In this document: positions 1 to 20,699 of the stretch, in pieces | Layout: the number at the start of each line of letters is the position of its first letter | Numbering within the stretch: the stretch's first letter is position 1 | Position numbers and translations under genes: made by a program | The notes under the pieces: generated by a model | The model's database searches: none | What the model was told of the DNA's origin: nothing | The model's input: the letters and a program-made list of their open reading frames with translations, nothing else | Assembly: GCF_016808095.1 (NCBI RefSeq) | Contig: NC_068971.1 | Coordinates: forward strand, 13,838,501-13,902,500 | DNA: 64,000 bases | Source: Vigna angularis | Taxonomy: Eukaryota; Streptophyta; Magnoliopsida; Fabales; Fabaceae | Direction: 5' to 3'

Positions 1-2055
1 GACAAAAGCGGAAATTTAATAAATTGTAGGGTGCGGGAGGAAAATGTTAGGGTGCAGAAAGCAACACCCTATATAGGTTAACAAGCACTAATACATCGAC
101 ACGTGACGAATACAGATTTTAGGTGAGGATTGTTTTATATATAGTAAAAATTTATAGAAAGATTAGCTTTAATGATATAATAATTCCTAACTTATAGAAG
201 AATTAACTTTTTTTTCTAAAAATAATAAACTAATCATTTACATCAACCTACTCCTTAAACAGTTTTTAAAAATCTTATTAAAACAAAGAAAATTATGCTT
301 ATCACAGCTCAATTAATAGTATAGTTTAAATAATTAAACTTTAATATATATTTACATAAATAATAAACATTTACTGAAAAAGAGTAATGCTAATTCCCTA
401 TTACTATACCATATTTCAGTAGAAGGTAAATATATTATAATATATACTGGATTTTCACTGATTATTCAAAGATTCAATTTCTATTGACACCCTCATAATT
501 CATAGAATAAGAGCTAATGAGGAACCAAAGCAGTGGTAAAAGAAAGAAAAGGAGTGTTGTATTGAAATTGATGTTACCAAACAGTTTTGAAAGTGATTAG
601 TTTGTTGAAGAAGATTTTTATAAATTGCATGAAAATTGGAATCCTCGTCACACCAAAATAAGATGGAGAAGATCTTGTCTGATAAAATGTAGTACAAAAC
701 AGTATTTTTTTTCACTGTATTGATTAGTTGATTCACATGCTTATATTGAGGTTTCAAATTTGTTGTATATGTGTGGAAGAGAGTTGGTGTTTTTTTCTCT
801 CACATATGGCCCCAGCCTTTACCTCACTTAATATGGTTCTTATTTATGGACCACAAAGTTTCTATCAACCTTTATGAATTATGAAAATTAAATCTAAAGG
901 GGAAAGTAATATTAAATAGAAGAGTTTCAACTCTGAAAGTCATTCTTATGTGCATAGGGTTTTCACAAACAGTATCCAATATACTTTTTCTGACATTTTT
1001 TAGAAATTATTTTTTAATACACATCAATTTTTTATATTTATTTCAAATTATTATTATTTTTATTTTTTATTTTCTTTTTTATTGAAAAATACAAGAAAAT
1101 TATTTTTTTATGAATGTAAAAATATGTTATCATTATTATTTTTTAATATATTTTATGTACCAGAATAATGATAAAGTGACACATTTTTATATTTATTTGA
1201 TACATAATATAATAATAAAATAATTATAAAAACTTTATTTTTTAAATAAAAGAATAAAATATAATATCAAATGAACGTAAAAATCTGATGTGTCTCAAAA
1301 GTATAATTATTGTATATACAATGTCATGCTTACACCCTTAATATAAATATATCATTCTTATGAAGTAAATAATTCACTGAAATATATTTTCAGAATAATT
1401 AGTGATTATGCCTTTGTGCTTCAAGATTAAAACAAAATCATGATCCACTAATTTAGCTTCGTGTCAAATTAAACAGTAGTGTCAATTATTAAATAATTTT
1501 AATGTGATTTTTTCATAGGACAAAGGAAATGCTAATTTGGTGAGTAAATCTGTAATTGCTTATTTGAAAATGCTGATAATTGTCTATAAAATTGTTTATG
1601 TAAAAATAATTTATAAAAAAATATAACTTTTTTTTACATTAAATAAATATATTGTTTATCTTTAAATTATTATAAAAAATTATACTCATCTTTAAATTAA
1701 ATTATAAAATATTTATTCTTTGTATTTTATGAAAGTGAATATAAAACACATGTTTTCCCACCAACAATAAATATAATATTTTTCTGTAACAAACGCACTT
1801 TCGTAATTAACTAAAATGTAACATCTACATTACATTTATTGAAAATAATATTTTACATTAATTCTCATACTAAATACTTTATATTTAATTTAAAAACTAA
1901 ATACAATTTTCAATAGTGATTAAAAGCCAAAAAGAAACATATTTAGTTTTTTTTTATTCTCTTTTAAGATACATTATCAATGGACTTATCTTAAGTAACC
2001 TGAGATACTGAGATTTCGTGTAGGTTAATACTTTGAAATTTTTTAAAAGTCAATA
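1..2055. other. AT-rich intergenic DNA
   Basis: No gene, RNA or recognisable transposon was seen here. The sequence is very AT-rich, with many short A and T runs and stops in all frames. The single reading frame on the minus strand near 500-757 has no recognisable domain or codon bias and is treated as chance. Confidence 0.6.
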
Positions 2056-2078
2056 ATATATATATATATATATATATA

Positions 2079-5460
<3,382 letters not shown>

Positions 5461-5499
5461 TACATGTGTATTTTTGTTGTCCCATTCTCTCCTTTTTAT

Positions 5500-5930
5500 T
5501 TTGCAGGTTTCGTTACGTTTGAATCCTTGTATCGACCATAAACTGAAAAGTCTGTGATTCAGAGTTCATGTGCGTTTATTGCAGACCAATATAACTCTGC
5601 AAGTAATTCTTTTATTTTCTTTCCACTTTCATTCTAAACAAACTTGTTTCGGTGTAGATATTTTTCGGTGTGTCTTTGTTGCTCCTGGCTGTCTGGGACG
5701 CTTGCTCTTCTCCAATTGTTGTTGTTCATATTCGCCAAAGGAGGGGGAGGTACCTGCAAAGATACTCCGACGCTCAAGTCAGATGTGAGTTATGGAACCT
5801 CAGTTCTCAAGAGAGTGATTACTGCTCTGAAATATTATTTAGGGTCTCTAGACATCAAGAGAACCTACCTGGACCTTGGCCCTGTTACTGTATTTATAAG
5901 CAAAATAAGAAATAACCACCTTACCTAAAA
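5500..5930 (+). repeat. Unclassified interspersed repeat, possibly an LTR fragment
   Basis: This block is more GC-rich than its surroundings. It has a purine-rich GGAGGGGGAGGTACCTGC stretch near 5740 and the phrase CTCCGACGCTCAAGTCAGA near 5764. From memory these resemble legume LTR-type repeats, but no TG...CA ends or target duplication could be fixed. The three overlapping short reading frames are not convincing as proteins. Confidence 0.3.
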
Positions 5931-6262
5931 ATGTGGTTAGTGGCTTTATAAATATCTTAGATATTTTATGTGATAAATATAATATTTAAGATAAAATATC
6001 TTACTACATAACAAAACTCAAAGAAAAAAAAATTAATTTGCTTCTTTTATTTAAAATATTTCACCTCTCAATATAAAATCTCATTCTTTTTCTCTACTTT
6101 TGAAATTATTTTCTTATTTTTCTTTCTTATTTCTACCTTATAATTAAAAATTGATAAATACACGATAGCGTGAATCAATTAATTTTTTATTTTATATAAG
6201 TATATGTTTTTTTATTCTATATATCTTAAGTTTTCTTTCTCGTTGTGTATAAATCTAATTAT

Positions 6263-7900
<1,638 letters not shown>

Positions 7901-7920
7901 AAGATGAAGAATATGAAACC

Positions 7921-8108
7921 GTATGCGGTTCCACCCATATGATAAAGAATAAGGGAAGTTGTATTTGGTTCCCATTGCTTCGTATTCGGTTTCCCCATTG
8001 TTGAGAAGAGGCGTATTCGATTCCGAAGGTGTGTATTCTGTTCCCAACATTGTGGTCCCCATGTTGGATAGTGTATTCGGTTCCAGAGTGTGGATGTATT
8101 CGGTTCCC
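7921..8108. repeat. Degenerate repeat of a 12-bp motif, GTATTCGGTTCC
   Basis: Seven copies or near copies of GTATTCGGTTCC lie on the plus strand, starting near 7921, 7961, 7982, 8012, 8033, 8073 and 8096. Spacing is irregular (about 40, 21, 30, 21, 40 and 23 bp). The plus-strand frame across it reads repeated YSVP/FDS/FGS words, which look like a by-product of the motif rather than a protein. Confidence 0.7.
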
Positions 8109-8299
8109 TTGAAGGAATTTGCTTGGAAGCTTCATCGTTATGGTGCCATCCTGTTTGACGAAGGTGGAGGTTGCAAGGTTGGTGGTGTGAGAAGGTTTGG
8201 GAGATGATGATGGGTGATCGGAGAGCTGACGGAGTGGCGTGAGAGGATTGGGATATGGAGATGGTTTTTTGCTATTTTATTATAGACAAACCACTGGAA

Positions 8300-10150
8300 T
8301 CACTTTCCTATTCTTTTCCCCTCTCATTTTATCAGCCTGGGAATGGCAAACTATCAATTTCATGAGATTTTGAAAACCATTTTCCTTTAAATTCTATTTT
8401 CTAAAAGAATTTTAAATTTATAATCAGTTTTAAGTTTCTACGATATTATTAGTTTCTAAGATCCTTAAACTGTTTTAAATTTGTGGTTATATGATACTGA
8501 TATTAAATTATAATTTTTTTATATTTTTAAAATTAATTTTAATAATTACTGTTAATTTTTTATTCTTTATAAACATTTTTACAATTAAATATAACATTAA
8601 CAATTATCATTTTATATTACTTTAATAACTATGGACATTTTGGTAATCTTTAATTTCTACCAATTAAACAAATTTTTTTATCTATCACATCAATCAAATC
8701 CTATCCTAATTTTCACAAACTTTACTTCTAAATTCACTCTCAGTTACCTCCAATTCCACTCAAATAGACAACAAAAATTTATCTTCAAATCCTCAAATCC
8801 GACACTCTCTCCAAATCATCTCCTTCAAGTGAACAAAGCCTTAAGGATATTAATATAAATTCTTCGTGAGTCAATATTCTAAAAAATATCTTCCAAAATT
8901 TATCTAAACAACTCATACCAAGAAAGTTCTCCTTCTTCTTATACAATAGCTACATATGAAAGAAAAATGTTAAATAGAGTGAAGTCTTTGTAAGATGTAA
9001 TTATCAATCTTAATAAACTTAACATTCTTTACAAATAATTGGGTGACCTACGACTTGACTTATAATAAAATTTAATTTCATTTTATCATACATAAGATCT
9101 ATATTCCACTTTCTATGGTCCATTATGAATATCAAAATTTATTTTAAGAAATGATTAGGTAGTTGGTCATTTTCCATAAAAATATTAGTATAATCATAAT
9201 TACTTCTTTGATGATTTTGAGCAGGTATTTAGATAATTCTTAGTTTGACCTATTAATATCCTAATTCATAGTATTATTTTGAATTATTCAAATATTCACT
9301 TACTTGCATAAACCTACCATGATCTCTACCTTTAATCTTGTAGTGTACCAATATGTCACTTTTCAAACAAAAACATTTTTTATAAATGTAATTTCAATTC
9401 ATTGAAAACAAACTTAAAACCTTTCTCAAATGACTTACTATTGATTTTTAAAGATAATGACTATCAAGATCTATCCTTCTTCCTTCTTGAAGTTATACAC
9501 ATAAACACTTTTAGAAAATTAAAATTTCCTTCAATCCCTTTCATTTCTCTTTTTTTTCTCTCTCTTTCCTTTTTTTTCTTAGGTATCTTACATTCTCTTT
9601 CAATTTCTTTTTCACTTCAATAACTTATAGATCAAGTTTAATCTATTTTCCTTTTTTTTCTTCTTCCAAGTCATGATTACATTCAATTAATAAAATTTTA
9701 TCTTATCTTATATCTTTCTTTTTTTTTCTTTTTTCTTTTTTCCTTTTTCTTTCTTTCTTCTTATCACTTAGAAAGTTCTTTCGAAAGAATATTTTTCTTA
9801 GCATATATATTTATAATCATTATTTTTTAATATTTTTAATTAGTATATATTTTTATTTTTTATCTTTCTTATTATTTTCATTTTAATTAGTCACAATATT
9901 TTAATTTTTTTTAATGTTCAAACTTTATCTAAATAAAATATAAAACATTTTTTCTTACTAAAAGGTAAGATTTTATGCTTTTACTTTTATAATAAAGATA
10001 AAATAAATATAATAATTATTTAAAAATAGGATGTTATATTATTAAGTAATAAATATAATTTAATATTTATTGCAGGATAAATATGTGGTGACCCGTGTTA
10101 AGTAATAAATAGAATTTAATATATATATATTGCAAAATAAAGATATGTGA
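8300..10150. other. AT-rich intergenic DNA with a polypyrimidine stretch
   Basis: No gene was recognised. Pyrimidine-rich sequence is concentrated at about 9540-9780 (repeated TTTTTTTC, TTTCTT and TCTTTC blocks). Confidence 0.5.
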
Positions 10151-10157
10151 TGAAGGA

Positions 10158-10585
10158 TTTCAACGGGTCGGATCGGATATTCACAGCTACCCAATCCGTT
10201 ACCTGTTTGGATACCCGTTTAAAAAATAAAAAAAATATTTTATAAATTTTTAAAATAAAATTTAAATAAAATTAAAAAAAATTATATATAATATAATATA
10301 AATTAAATTAAATATAAATTTAATTTTAATTTTAATTAAATTTAATCTAGTAAAATATAATTTTATTTTATTTTTAATTAAATTTAATTAAAAAATATGT
10401 AAATTATTATTTTTAATTATTTTTTGCGGGTAACGGGTACCCGCGAGTCGGGAAGTATACTACTGGTACCCGACCCGTTTAGAAGCAGATATTAAAATAT
10501 CCGCTACCTGTTATCCGCAGATAGTAAATATTAGCGGATAGTAACTATCTGCAGTAAATTTTACCCGCGGATACAATGTTCGTAG
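10158..10585. repeat. GC-rich hAT-like miniature repeat
   Basis: Two GC-rich ends (CGGGTCGGATCGGATATTC at 10160, and CCCGCGGATAC near 10562) flank an AT-rich core. Many words are variants of GGGTACCCG and GCGGATAGTAA, some palindromic. This style is common in non-autonomous hAT elements of plants. Clear terminal repeats and a target duplication were not found, so the class is tentative. Confidence 0.35.
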
Positions 10586-12439
10586 ATTTTTTTGTCAGGA
10601 TTATGATAGTTTGTAATCACTAAAGTAATATTACTAAATTTACACGTAATTAGGACATGACCAATGTATTATTGAGTTAATTATGTATAGTGCGAGTATT
10701 AAATTACGAAATTCGGTGAGATTTAAAGTTTTATTAATTTGTACTGAAGATGAAAAGTTGCTAAACTAATGAAATATTTATGGTAGATCTTAGTCTGTGA
10801 ATCTAAATTTATCTAGTTTTTCGAAAGCATAGTCATCATAATTATATATTATTGAAAAATTATTATATGACACCTTTCCAACCTTTTTAATAATAAAATA
10901 TTATATTTAAGTAATAAAAGTGAAGTTAAATAAATTTTTTAATAAAATAATAATATTTATAGTTATCAGATAATAATATAAAATATGATAGATATTATGC
11001 TATCTTTGTCCTGTATTATTTATGATATGGATTATAGCTTTTAAAATGTTGTATGTATACGTGTATCTTTCTTATATATTTCAATCTAAATTGGTAATTT
11101 ATATTACTTTTTTTTTTATCTACGAACCTACTGTAATCGTGTTTCAAAACCATAATAAATAATCTCATATGAACAATATTCGAGAGACATTAAAATGTTG
11201 CATTTATTTACGGTTAAAATTTGTAGATAATTTAAAATTTTGTGAGTAATATTCATGGGTTATCGATAACTTTATATATATGATTTTATTATTACGGGAA
11301 AGGGAAACGAGTTTTTATAATATCTTTTAGTTTTTGAACTGGGACTTATATTAGCAAAGTAAAAAGGTGAGGGATTTTTAGCTTCGGTTCTAATCTAGGT
11401 AATATGTTCAGGGTTTTTCCTTTGGTTTTTCAGGATTAAAAGTAGTAAGGAAGAAATAAAAGGGGTGGAGGGGACCGAAGTAATAATGTGGGCCTATGAC
11501 AACGGTTCAAGCTGGAACCGATGCCAAAGCTCCTTTTTTATTTTTTATTTTTTATTTTTTATTTTTTAAATCACGTGCCCCTTTCTACCTCGATTTTGGC
11601 CACAACCGAAGTCTATTCTCCTAGAATCTTTTTTAATAGCATGTTTGTTTTGTGATATTCACTATCACAAAATCATACCTGCATATCAAACAATATATTT
11701 ACAACACAGATTCAAACAACATTCAATATTTACATCACATAATGTTTAAAGCATAATGCAAAAAAGTCTAATAACTAATAACTATAAATCAACTAATGTG
11801 CTAATGTATTTTAAATCCTAATAACTACGCACTATTGTATAATCTAATTAAATGTTTTGCAAGTGTCTTCCTTAGGAATGTAAGGGACTTCTCATGAAGT
11901 GGAGTAGGAGTCTTGAATCTCTGCATAAGACACATGATAATAATTAGTGTATATGAATTCCAAATGATGGAGAAAATAATAATTCATTAAATCTAAATAT
12001 TACCGTTTTCCAGCCTCTTGTAATATGGGCACGAATAGTGTGTGTCAGCCAATACATTACGTAGTATTCACACTCATATGACCCACTTTGTCTATGACAC
12101 TACAATATATCATCATAGTTGTAAATAATTAGTGAAAATCATTAAAACAAAACAACTATAAGAAAGTATGACTTTAGCATATGTCAAACCTTGAGAGTCA
12201 ACCATGCAAGCTTTCTACCGTTAGTAGTTGATCTCCTAGACAACATCATGCGTGCTGCAATGGAACTATAAAAAAAGGGCTTTAACATTCATTTATATAA
12301 CAAAGAAAGTCCAAACATTGAGGTTCTTACCAATCAACTACTTGTCTGAGATGTTTGGGAGGTGACTTGTACGATGAGCAGAACCACAAAGCATAAGTCT
12401 CTAGTATGAAAACAATAAGTAGCTACCAAGGTGCCTGAA

Positions 12440-13300
12440 ATTGATAATAACTTAATTGTTATATATTAAAATCACAAATGAAACTTTGAAGTTAACAAAC
12501 TTCACTTACCCATATATATATAAGGGATAAAATATATCTCCTTCCCCCTTGCTTAGTTGCTGGTGAGGTATGTTTGGATGTCATCAAAATTATTTGCTTC
12601 GTGAGTGACTTAGGGATCAATGAACCTATAAACATCATTGTATCCTAAGTTGTTACTTACACCAAACATATACCTGAAATCAAAAATTACCTTTGATATA
12701 AGTATACTTGATATATAAATCAATTTTATATAAATTAATGTAATATTCAACTCTTCTCTTCCCGACGCAAGCTCCTTGACATCTTGACTATGCAAGTATA
12801 TTGGGACCTCAGAGCCTATCCCAAATACATTAGGATCATATTCAACATTCATAGGCTCATTTGCAATGATATCACAAAGTTGTTGCAATGCACCAAGAGG
12901 ATCATCCTCAGATAAACGAATCTTCTCATGTCCATATATGCATATGTTTTTACATGGAAAAATAGGATAAGTTTTGACATCAATAATATGTAAACTTTAA
13001 AATTGAGAAGTGTAAAGTAGGAGTCCATATTGGGGGTCAGAAACAAAACCAACCAAGTGTTTAGGCCAAGCGATAAAAGACTAGAATGCGTGTGCCACAG
13101 TGAAAATCTCATCTGTGGGCAGATGAACTGAGGCATCTGGTATGATAATGTCGTTTATTGAGACCTTGACCTCATCCTCTGATAGCTCCATACCATGAAA
13201 GTTAGTCGTTGCCTGAAATACTATTCTACGAGCTACCGGCATCGTCCCGGTACCATCTAAAATGTATAGCAGAACCATTTTTTTTCTATTTGACCACATT
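12440..13300 (-). pseudogene. CACTA second-gene (TnpA/Ulp1-like) remnant
   Basis: The minus strand reads GTGTMPVARRIVFQ, then NFHGMELSEDEVKVSI and then LPTDEIFTVAHAF, followed after a stop by FIAWPKHLVG. These are hallmarks of the second protein of legume CACTA elements. Further on are PMNVEYDPNVFG, SEVPIYLHSQDVKEL and NDVYRFIDP, as in the segment before the C48 (Ulp1-like) protease part. Stops and frame changes separate the blocks. It directly abuts the TNP2 remnant in one open frame (13404-13081), so a deletion seems to have fused the two genes. Confidence 0.6.
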
Positions 13301-14025
13301 TTTTCTATCGTCCCGATACTGTTGTTGTTTTTTGACTTGTATCGTGATAACCCACATTTTTGACACTTTTTCAAAAATTCATACTCTTTCCTATATTGGG
13401 ACAATCATGTATCCTTTTATACTCCATACCCATAGGATAAAAAATTTTCTTCGCATCATAATTACGAGTGGGTAGTGTATTTTCATATGACAGCATTTCA
13501 TTTAACAACGTCAACAATTCTGTGAAACTCTTATTAGTCTATCCATTGGCCGCCTTCAAATTCATGAGCCTTAACACTGTTGAAAACCGTGTGAACTTAG
13601 TTGAATCGACATACAAAAGAGTTTCCGCATCATTGGACATCGTCTCGTACACATGAGCTTGGGCAAAATTTTCTACGCCAACATCACGCATCATGTCCTC
13701 TAATTTGTCTTCGGTCGATCTTCTTCCATGGTGGAATCAATAACATTTTTAATTTGGGAGACAGTCGAAAAGTGTATTTCCTCGTTGTGCCATATCCATG
13801 TTGTATAACATCGTAGGAAACCATCACAGATAAGATCTTTCGTAATTTGTGTTGCGCTCAACTTTCTCCCATTCAAATAGTTGACACAAGAACATCTAAA
13901 CTTCACTTCATCTACCCTCATTACGTTGCACAAATTGTATAAATTCCTCTACCCCTCTCTCATACTCAACACTAATGCGTGGTAAATTAACCCTCGATCC
14001 ATATGATCCATACGTAAATATTCTG
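13300..14025 (-). pseudogene. CACTA TNP2-type transposase, N-terminal remnant
   Basis: Read on the minus strand across several frames, this resembles the N-terminal third of a TNP2 transposase. First comes the transposase-associated domain: LPRISVEYERGVEEFI, then CSCVNYLNG and DGFLRCYTTWIWHNEE (about 14000-13770). Next is VLRLMNLKAANGW, SFTELLTLLNEML and ENTLPTRNYDAKK (about 13590-13450). Then PMGMEYKRIHDCPN, and finally the zinc-ribbon-like CQKCGLSRYKSK (about 13360-13320). Frame changes and a loss of frame near 13660 break the gene. The catalytic core that should follow the CxxCG...SRYK motif is missing; the frame runs straight into second-gene sequence. It cannot encode an active transposase. 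Confidence 0.75.
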
Positions 14026-15169
14026 AAATATTCTACAAAATTATAATAAAAAAAATTGTATTGATCATTTAACGACAAATTAAGATTAATTCAATTCAAT
14101 CATACAATCATACAATTAATAAGCTTTGAAATAATCACATATTCAACATAAAAAAATTTAAAAATAACATTGCAAAATTAAAAAATTAAACTTTAAATCA
14201 TACAATAAAAAAAATTACACAATCATACAAAATTATACACATATTATATGATCATCTAATCACTTATTCAATCATACAATCATACAAAATTATATGATGC
14301 AATTAAAAAGTAAACTTTAAACATTAATATACGAAACCTGATAGTGTGGAAAACCAATAACAATGGACAATTCAATTCAAACATTCAATCATACACTCAA
14401 ATGATCAATTCAAACATTCGATCATACATAATTATATATATTCAATATACAAAAAATTAAAAATTAACAAAAGAAAATTAATAAACACAATAATAGGAAC
14501 CTGAGAGCGTGAAAAAAGAGACAACAACAGAGAAGATGCGACTACCCGCGTTTTGGAACAGAACAAATTTCATAGCAAAAATGCAATACCTACACAAAAA
14601 GACAACAAAACATAAGTCTCATCATCCAAAACAATAAAAAACGCAATAAAATAATCAAAAAACGTATCAAAACAATCCAAAAACGCAAAAAAAGAAAATG
14701 AAGAACCCACGTCGAAGGCACAAGAATGCTTCAAAAACAATTTTGATCGATGTAAATGCTTCCAAAATTGAGGCCACAGTGACAATCAAAATCGAGGTTG
14801 ATCGGAAATGCAAAGAAAACCACGACCAAGGCGCGGCGGAGGAGAGCTTGCAGAGTGTTTGAACAGTTTCGCAAAGAAGACGAAATTGTTCACTCTCTGT
14901 TTTAATTTTTTTAACCTACTTAAACGTTACTACCTTGATTCATTAAATAACCGAGGCAATATGGGGTATATGGGCTCGATTGTCCACTTAACCGAGGCCT
15001 AAAGCCATTTAAAAAAATTCGAATTTAATTCAAAATGGTAGTTTTGTAATTTTCGTTCACCTTTTTTGCCTCGGTTCCTCGCCAAACTGAGGGCAAAACC
15101 CCAAATATATATATTAAATATTTAAAATAAGTCAAAGGAGAGTCATAATAGTCTAAGGGCAGAGAGAAA

Positions 15170-15540
15170 GTTAGTGGGCGCAGAGGATCTATGGCTTCGG
15201 GTCTGCAGCCAACCAAGACCATAGCCTCCCCATAGAGATTATGTCAGATTCCAGAGGGAGAATGTCAGTGAGTGCAAGAAGTATATATATGGTCTCGGTT
15301 CTGCAGGAAACCAAGGCCATAAAGTCTTTCCCCAAAAAGTTGGCAGCCGAGTTGTCAGAGGAAAAAGAGAATGTCAGTGGGCACAAGGGGTATATGGCTT
15401 CGGTTTTGTAGGGAACCGAAGCATAGACCCTTTCCCTAAAAAGTTGGCAGTTGAAGAGTCAGAGGACAAAGAGAATGTCAGTGGACGCAAGGGGTCTATG
15501 GCCACGGTTGAGATAGGAACCGAGACCATATACATGATAC
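15170..15540. repeat. CACTA subterminal tandem repeat
   Basis: Units of roughly 110 bp repeat three to four times. Each has (T/C)GGTTCTG...AACCRAGRCCATA, a CTTTCCCCAAAAAGTTGGCAG spacer and GAGAATGTCAGTGRGYGCAAG. In En/Spm elements such subterminal repeats are binding sites for the element's own regulatory protein. That role is known for the superfamily and inferred here. Confidence 0.7.
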
Positions 15541-15887
15541 GACTTCAGTTCTATTGGAACTGAAACATATAAATTCATGAAAATTTCAAAATTGTCATCG
15601 CACCATTTTATGTTTCAGTTTTCAATAAACTGAAACATAAAAAGCACGTTAGTATCTCTTTTTTTTACTAGTTTTTGTCTTTAAAAAATATCAATTCGTA
15701 AATAATATATATGGACTATTATCTGTAAGTAATTTTCCACCATTAAAATTCCATAAATAATATATACAAATTCGTGGATAATTTTCACACTCAAATTTCA
15801 TGGTAATACATGCATCTTTTCGTGAATAATTTTCACGACTTTAAAAGATGTAGAGCATGTCAGGGGTATTTTTTATTCTGTTTTTGT

Positions 15888-19440
<3,553 letters not shown>

Positions 19441-19460
19441 TAGTGCTTCATTGAGAATGA

Positions 19461-19498
19461 CCTCGGTTGACACAAGCTGAAACCGAAGCCAAAAGTAA
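19461..19498. repeat. Isolated copy of a CACTA subterminal-type word
   Basis: CTCGGTT, then CAAGCTGAAACCGAAGCC and AAA, closely matches the word near 11494-11530 in the decayed CACTA element (CGGTTCAAGCTGGAACCG, ATGCCAAAG). No CACTA ends were found around it, so it is a remnant or a coincidence. Confidence 0.4.
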
Positions 19499-20147
19499 GT
19501 TTTTTTTGCATCATGATAGTCTTGCATGGTGATCTTTATGCAACATTGAGTTTTCCACATCAAATAAAATCCTTTTCGCGATGGGTGATTGGAGGGGAGA
19601 AAGAGAGACCTACGAATTAGACTGTGACTCACACTAACCCCTTCATCATTTTGATTAATACACATGCTTAAGATGTCATGCTCTTTGATTAAGACACAAT
19701 TAAAGTAGTTCATTATACACACAATAATATTTGTAAGACCTACATCTATATACAAGCTACTCAATATCATCAAAGTTTGAATGTCTATTCAACTGAATAA
19801 ATGCTAGTTTGATTCAGTTACAAAATTTAATAATCATCACGTCTTCCTACCACATAAGAAAACTTCAAGTGATTTTTCTAAATCTTTTCAGTATATATGC
19901 ACCCGTTGTTTTTACACTTATTTCAAACAGTGCTCTCAATCTCATCATGCTGACTACTGAGGCATGCTAATGTTGAAGAATAAAGGGGCCAAAATGAATG
20001 AAGATGATGAAGATACACAGTACTATACTCACCTTCTGTAAGAAGCCTATATAAAAAAAATTGAATTTGATGCTGAATTGTGAACAGAAGCGAATCAAAA
20101 TCCCATCCTTGAACACTTCCAAATGCAAGATAAGGTGCTGTTGTCAT

Positions 20148-20168
20148 GATGGGGAAGAGGGGCACATG
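20148..20168 (-). ncRNA. MIR164: miR164 star (3' arm)
   Basis: A 21-nt segment on the minus strand beginning CATGTGCCCC. It pairs with miR164 with a few mismatches and gives two-base 3' overhangs on both sides. Confidence 0.85.
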
Positions 20169-20269
20169 AAGGACTAACTCGCTGCAGAAAATATAGGATC
20201 TCTCTAGCAGAAAAGAATGTGACAATTCTCTGAGTTCACACCCTTTGTGTTGTGTTCAAGAGTTAGTGT

Positions 20270-20290
20270 TGCACGTGCCCTGCTTCTCCA
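20270..20290 (-). ncRNA. MIR164: Mature miR164 (5' arm)
   Basis: A 21-nt segment starting with U on the minus strand, as usual for AGO1 loading. It matches the conserved plant miR164 at every position as recalled. Confidence 0.92.
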
Positions 20291-20666
20291 TCTTGCTCAA
20301 CATGCACCTTCAATTGTGATGATCATGTCACTTGGTATAGCAACAGAATATACTTTTTGTGAGCCTGAGAAGAAAAGGAAGAGAAATTATTGAAGAAGCA
20401 GAAAGGTTAAAGAAAGAGGTGGTGAATTTTTGGAGTGGAATCTGCAAGCGATGCATAAGAAAAGAGGGAATTGAGAGTGTTTTTAAAGGGAGGAATGGGA
20501 GATGGGAACAAGAAATGAAAGGCTTAGTTGGGTGCGGGGCCTGAGATTTTAACCCAAACAGCTTGTCACAAGTCATAAATAACAGGACCACACCACTTCA
20601 TCACTCACACACTCAATTACTCATATACCCCATCAACTACTACAAAATTAGGGTACAGATCTTCTT

Positions 20667-20682
20667 TATATTATAATATATA
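20667..20682 (-). promoter_or_regulatory. Candidate TATA box of MIR164
   Basis: On the minus strand, TATATATTATAATATA followed by AAGAAG lies about 360 bp upstream of the foldback. A start near 20640 would give a leader rich in pyrimidines (CTTTCTTTAACC, CTTCTTCAATAATTTCTC), typical of plant 5' leaders. TATA-like runs are common in this AT-rich DNA, so the assignment is tentative. Confidence 0.45.
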
Positions 20683-20699
20683 CAACTAAATTTCATATG

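Larger units (their letters stand above)
11355..15673 (-). mobile_element. Decayed En/Spm (CACTA) transposon
   Basis: The right end reads TTTTTTTTACTAGT followed by TTTTG, a near match to the reverse complement of CACTAGTAAAAA. The left end near 11355 (CAAAGTAAAAAGG) is a degraded version of the same terminus. Both ends carry subterminal CGGTTC...GAACCG words, for example at 11383, 11505 and 15060-15540. Minus-strand remnants of two CACTA genes lie inside. No target duplication can be fixed because the left terminus has decayed. Size is about 4.3 kb, smaller than autonomous CACTA elements, in line with internal deletion. Confidence 0.75.
20132..20310 (-). ncRNA. MIR164: MIR164 microRNA precursor
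   Basis: On the minus strand, 20290-20270 reads TGGAGAAGCAGGG followed by CACGTGCA, the canonical miR164 sequence. The opposite arm (20168-20148) begins CATGTGCCCCTCTTCCCC and pairs with it, leaving the two-base 3' overhangs expected of a Dicer-like duplex. The stem continues inside the duplex (ACTAACTC near the miRNA pairs with GAGTTAGT near the star). It also continues outside it (AAGGTGC at 20132 pairs with GCACCTT ending at 20310). The loop region is about 100 nt. miR164 directs cleavage of mRNAs for NAC transcription factors of the CUC/NAC1/ORE1 group, controlling organ boundaries, lateral roots and leaf ageing. The primary transcript should start near 20640. A strong splice donor (AAG|GTGAGT, boundary at 20033/20032) lies downstream of the foldback, so the transcript may be spliced. 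Confidence 0.93.

Noticed and set aside
5570..5928. Three overlapping frames in the GC-richer block near 5.7 kb
   Set aside because: They overlap in different frames with no domain; the block is better explained as an interspersed repeat.
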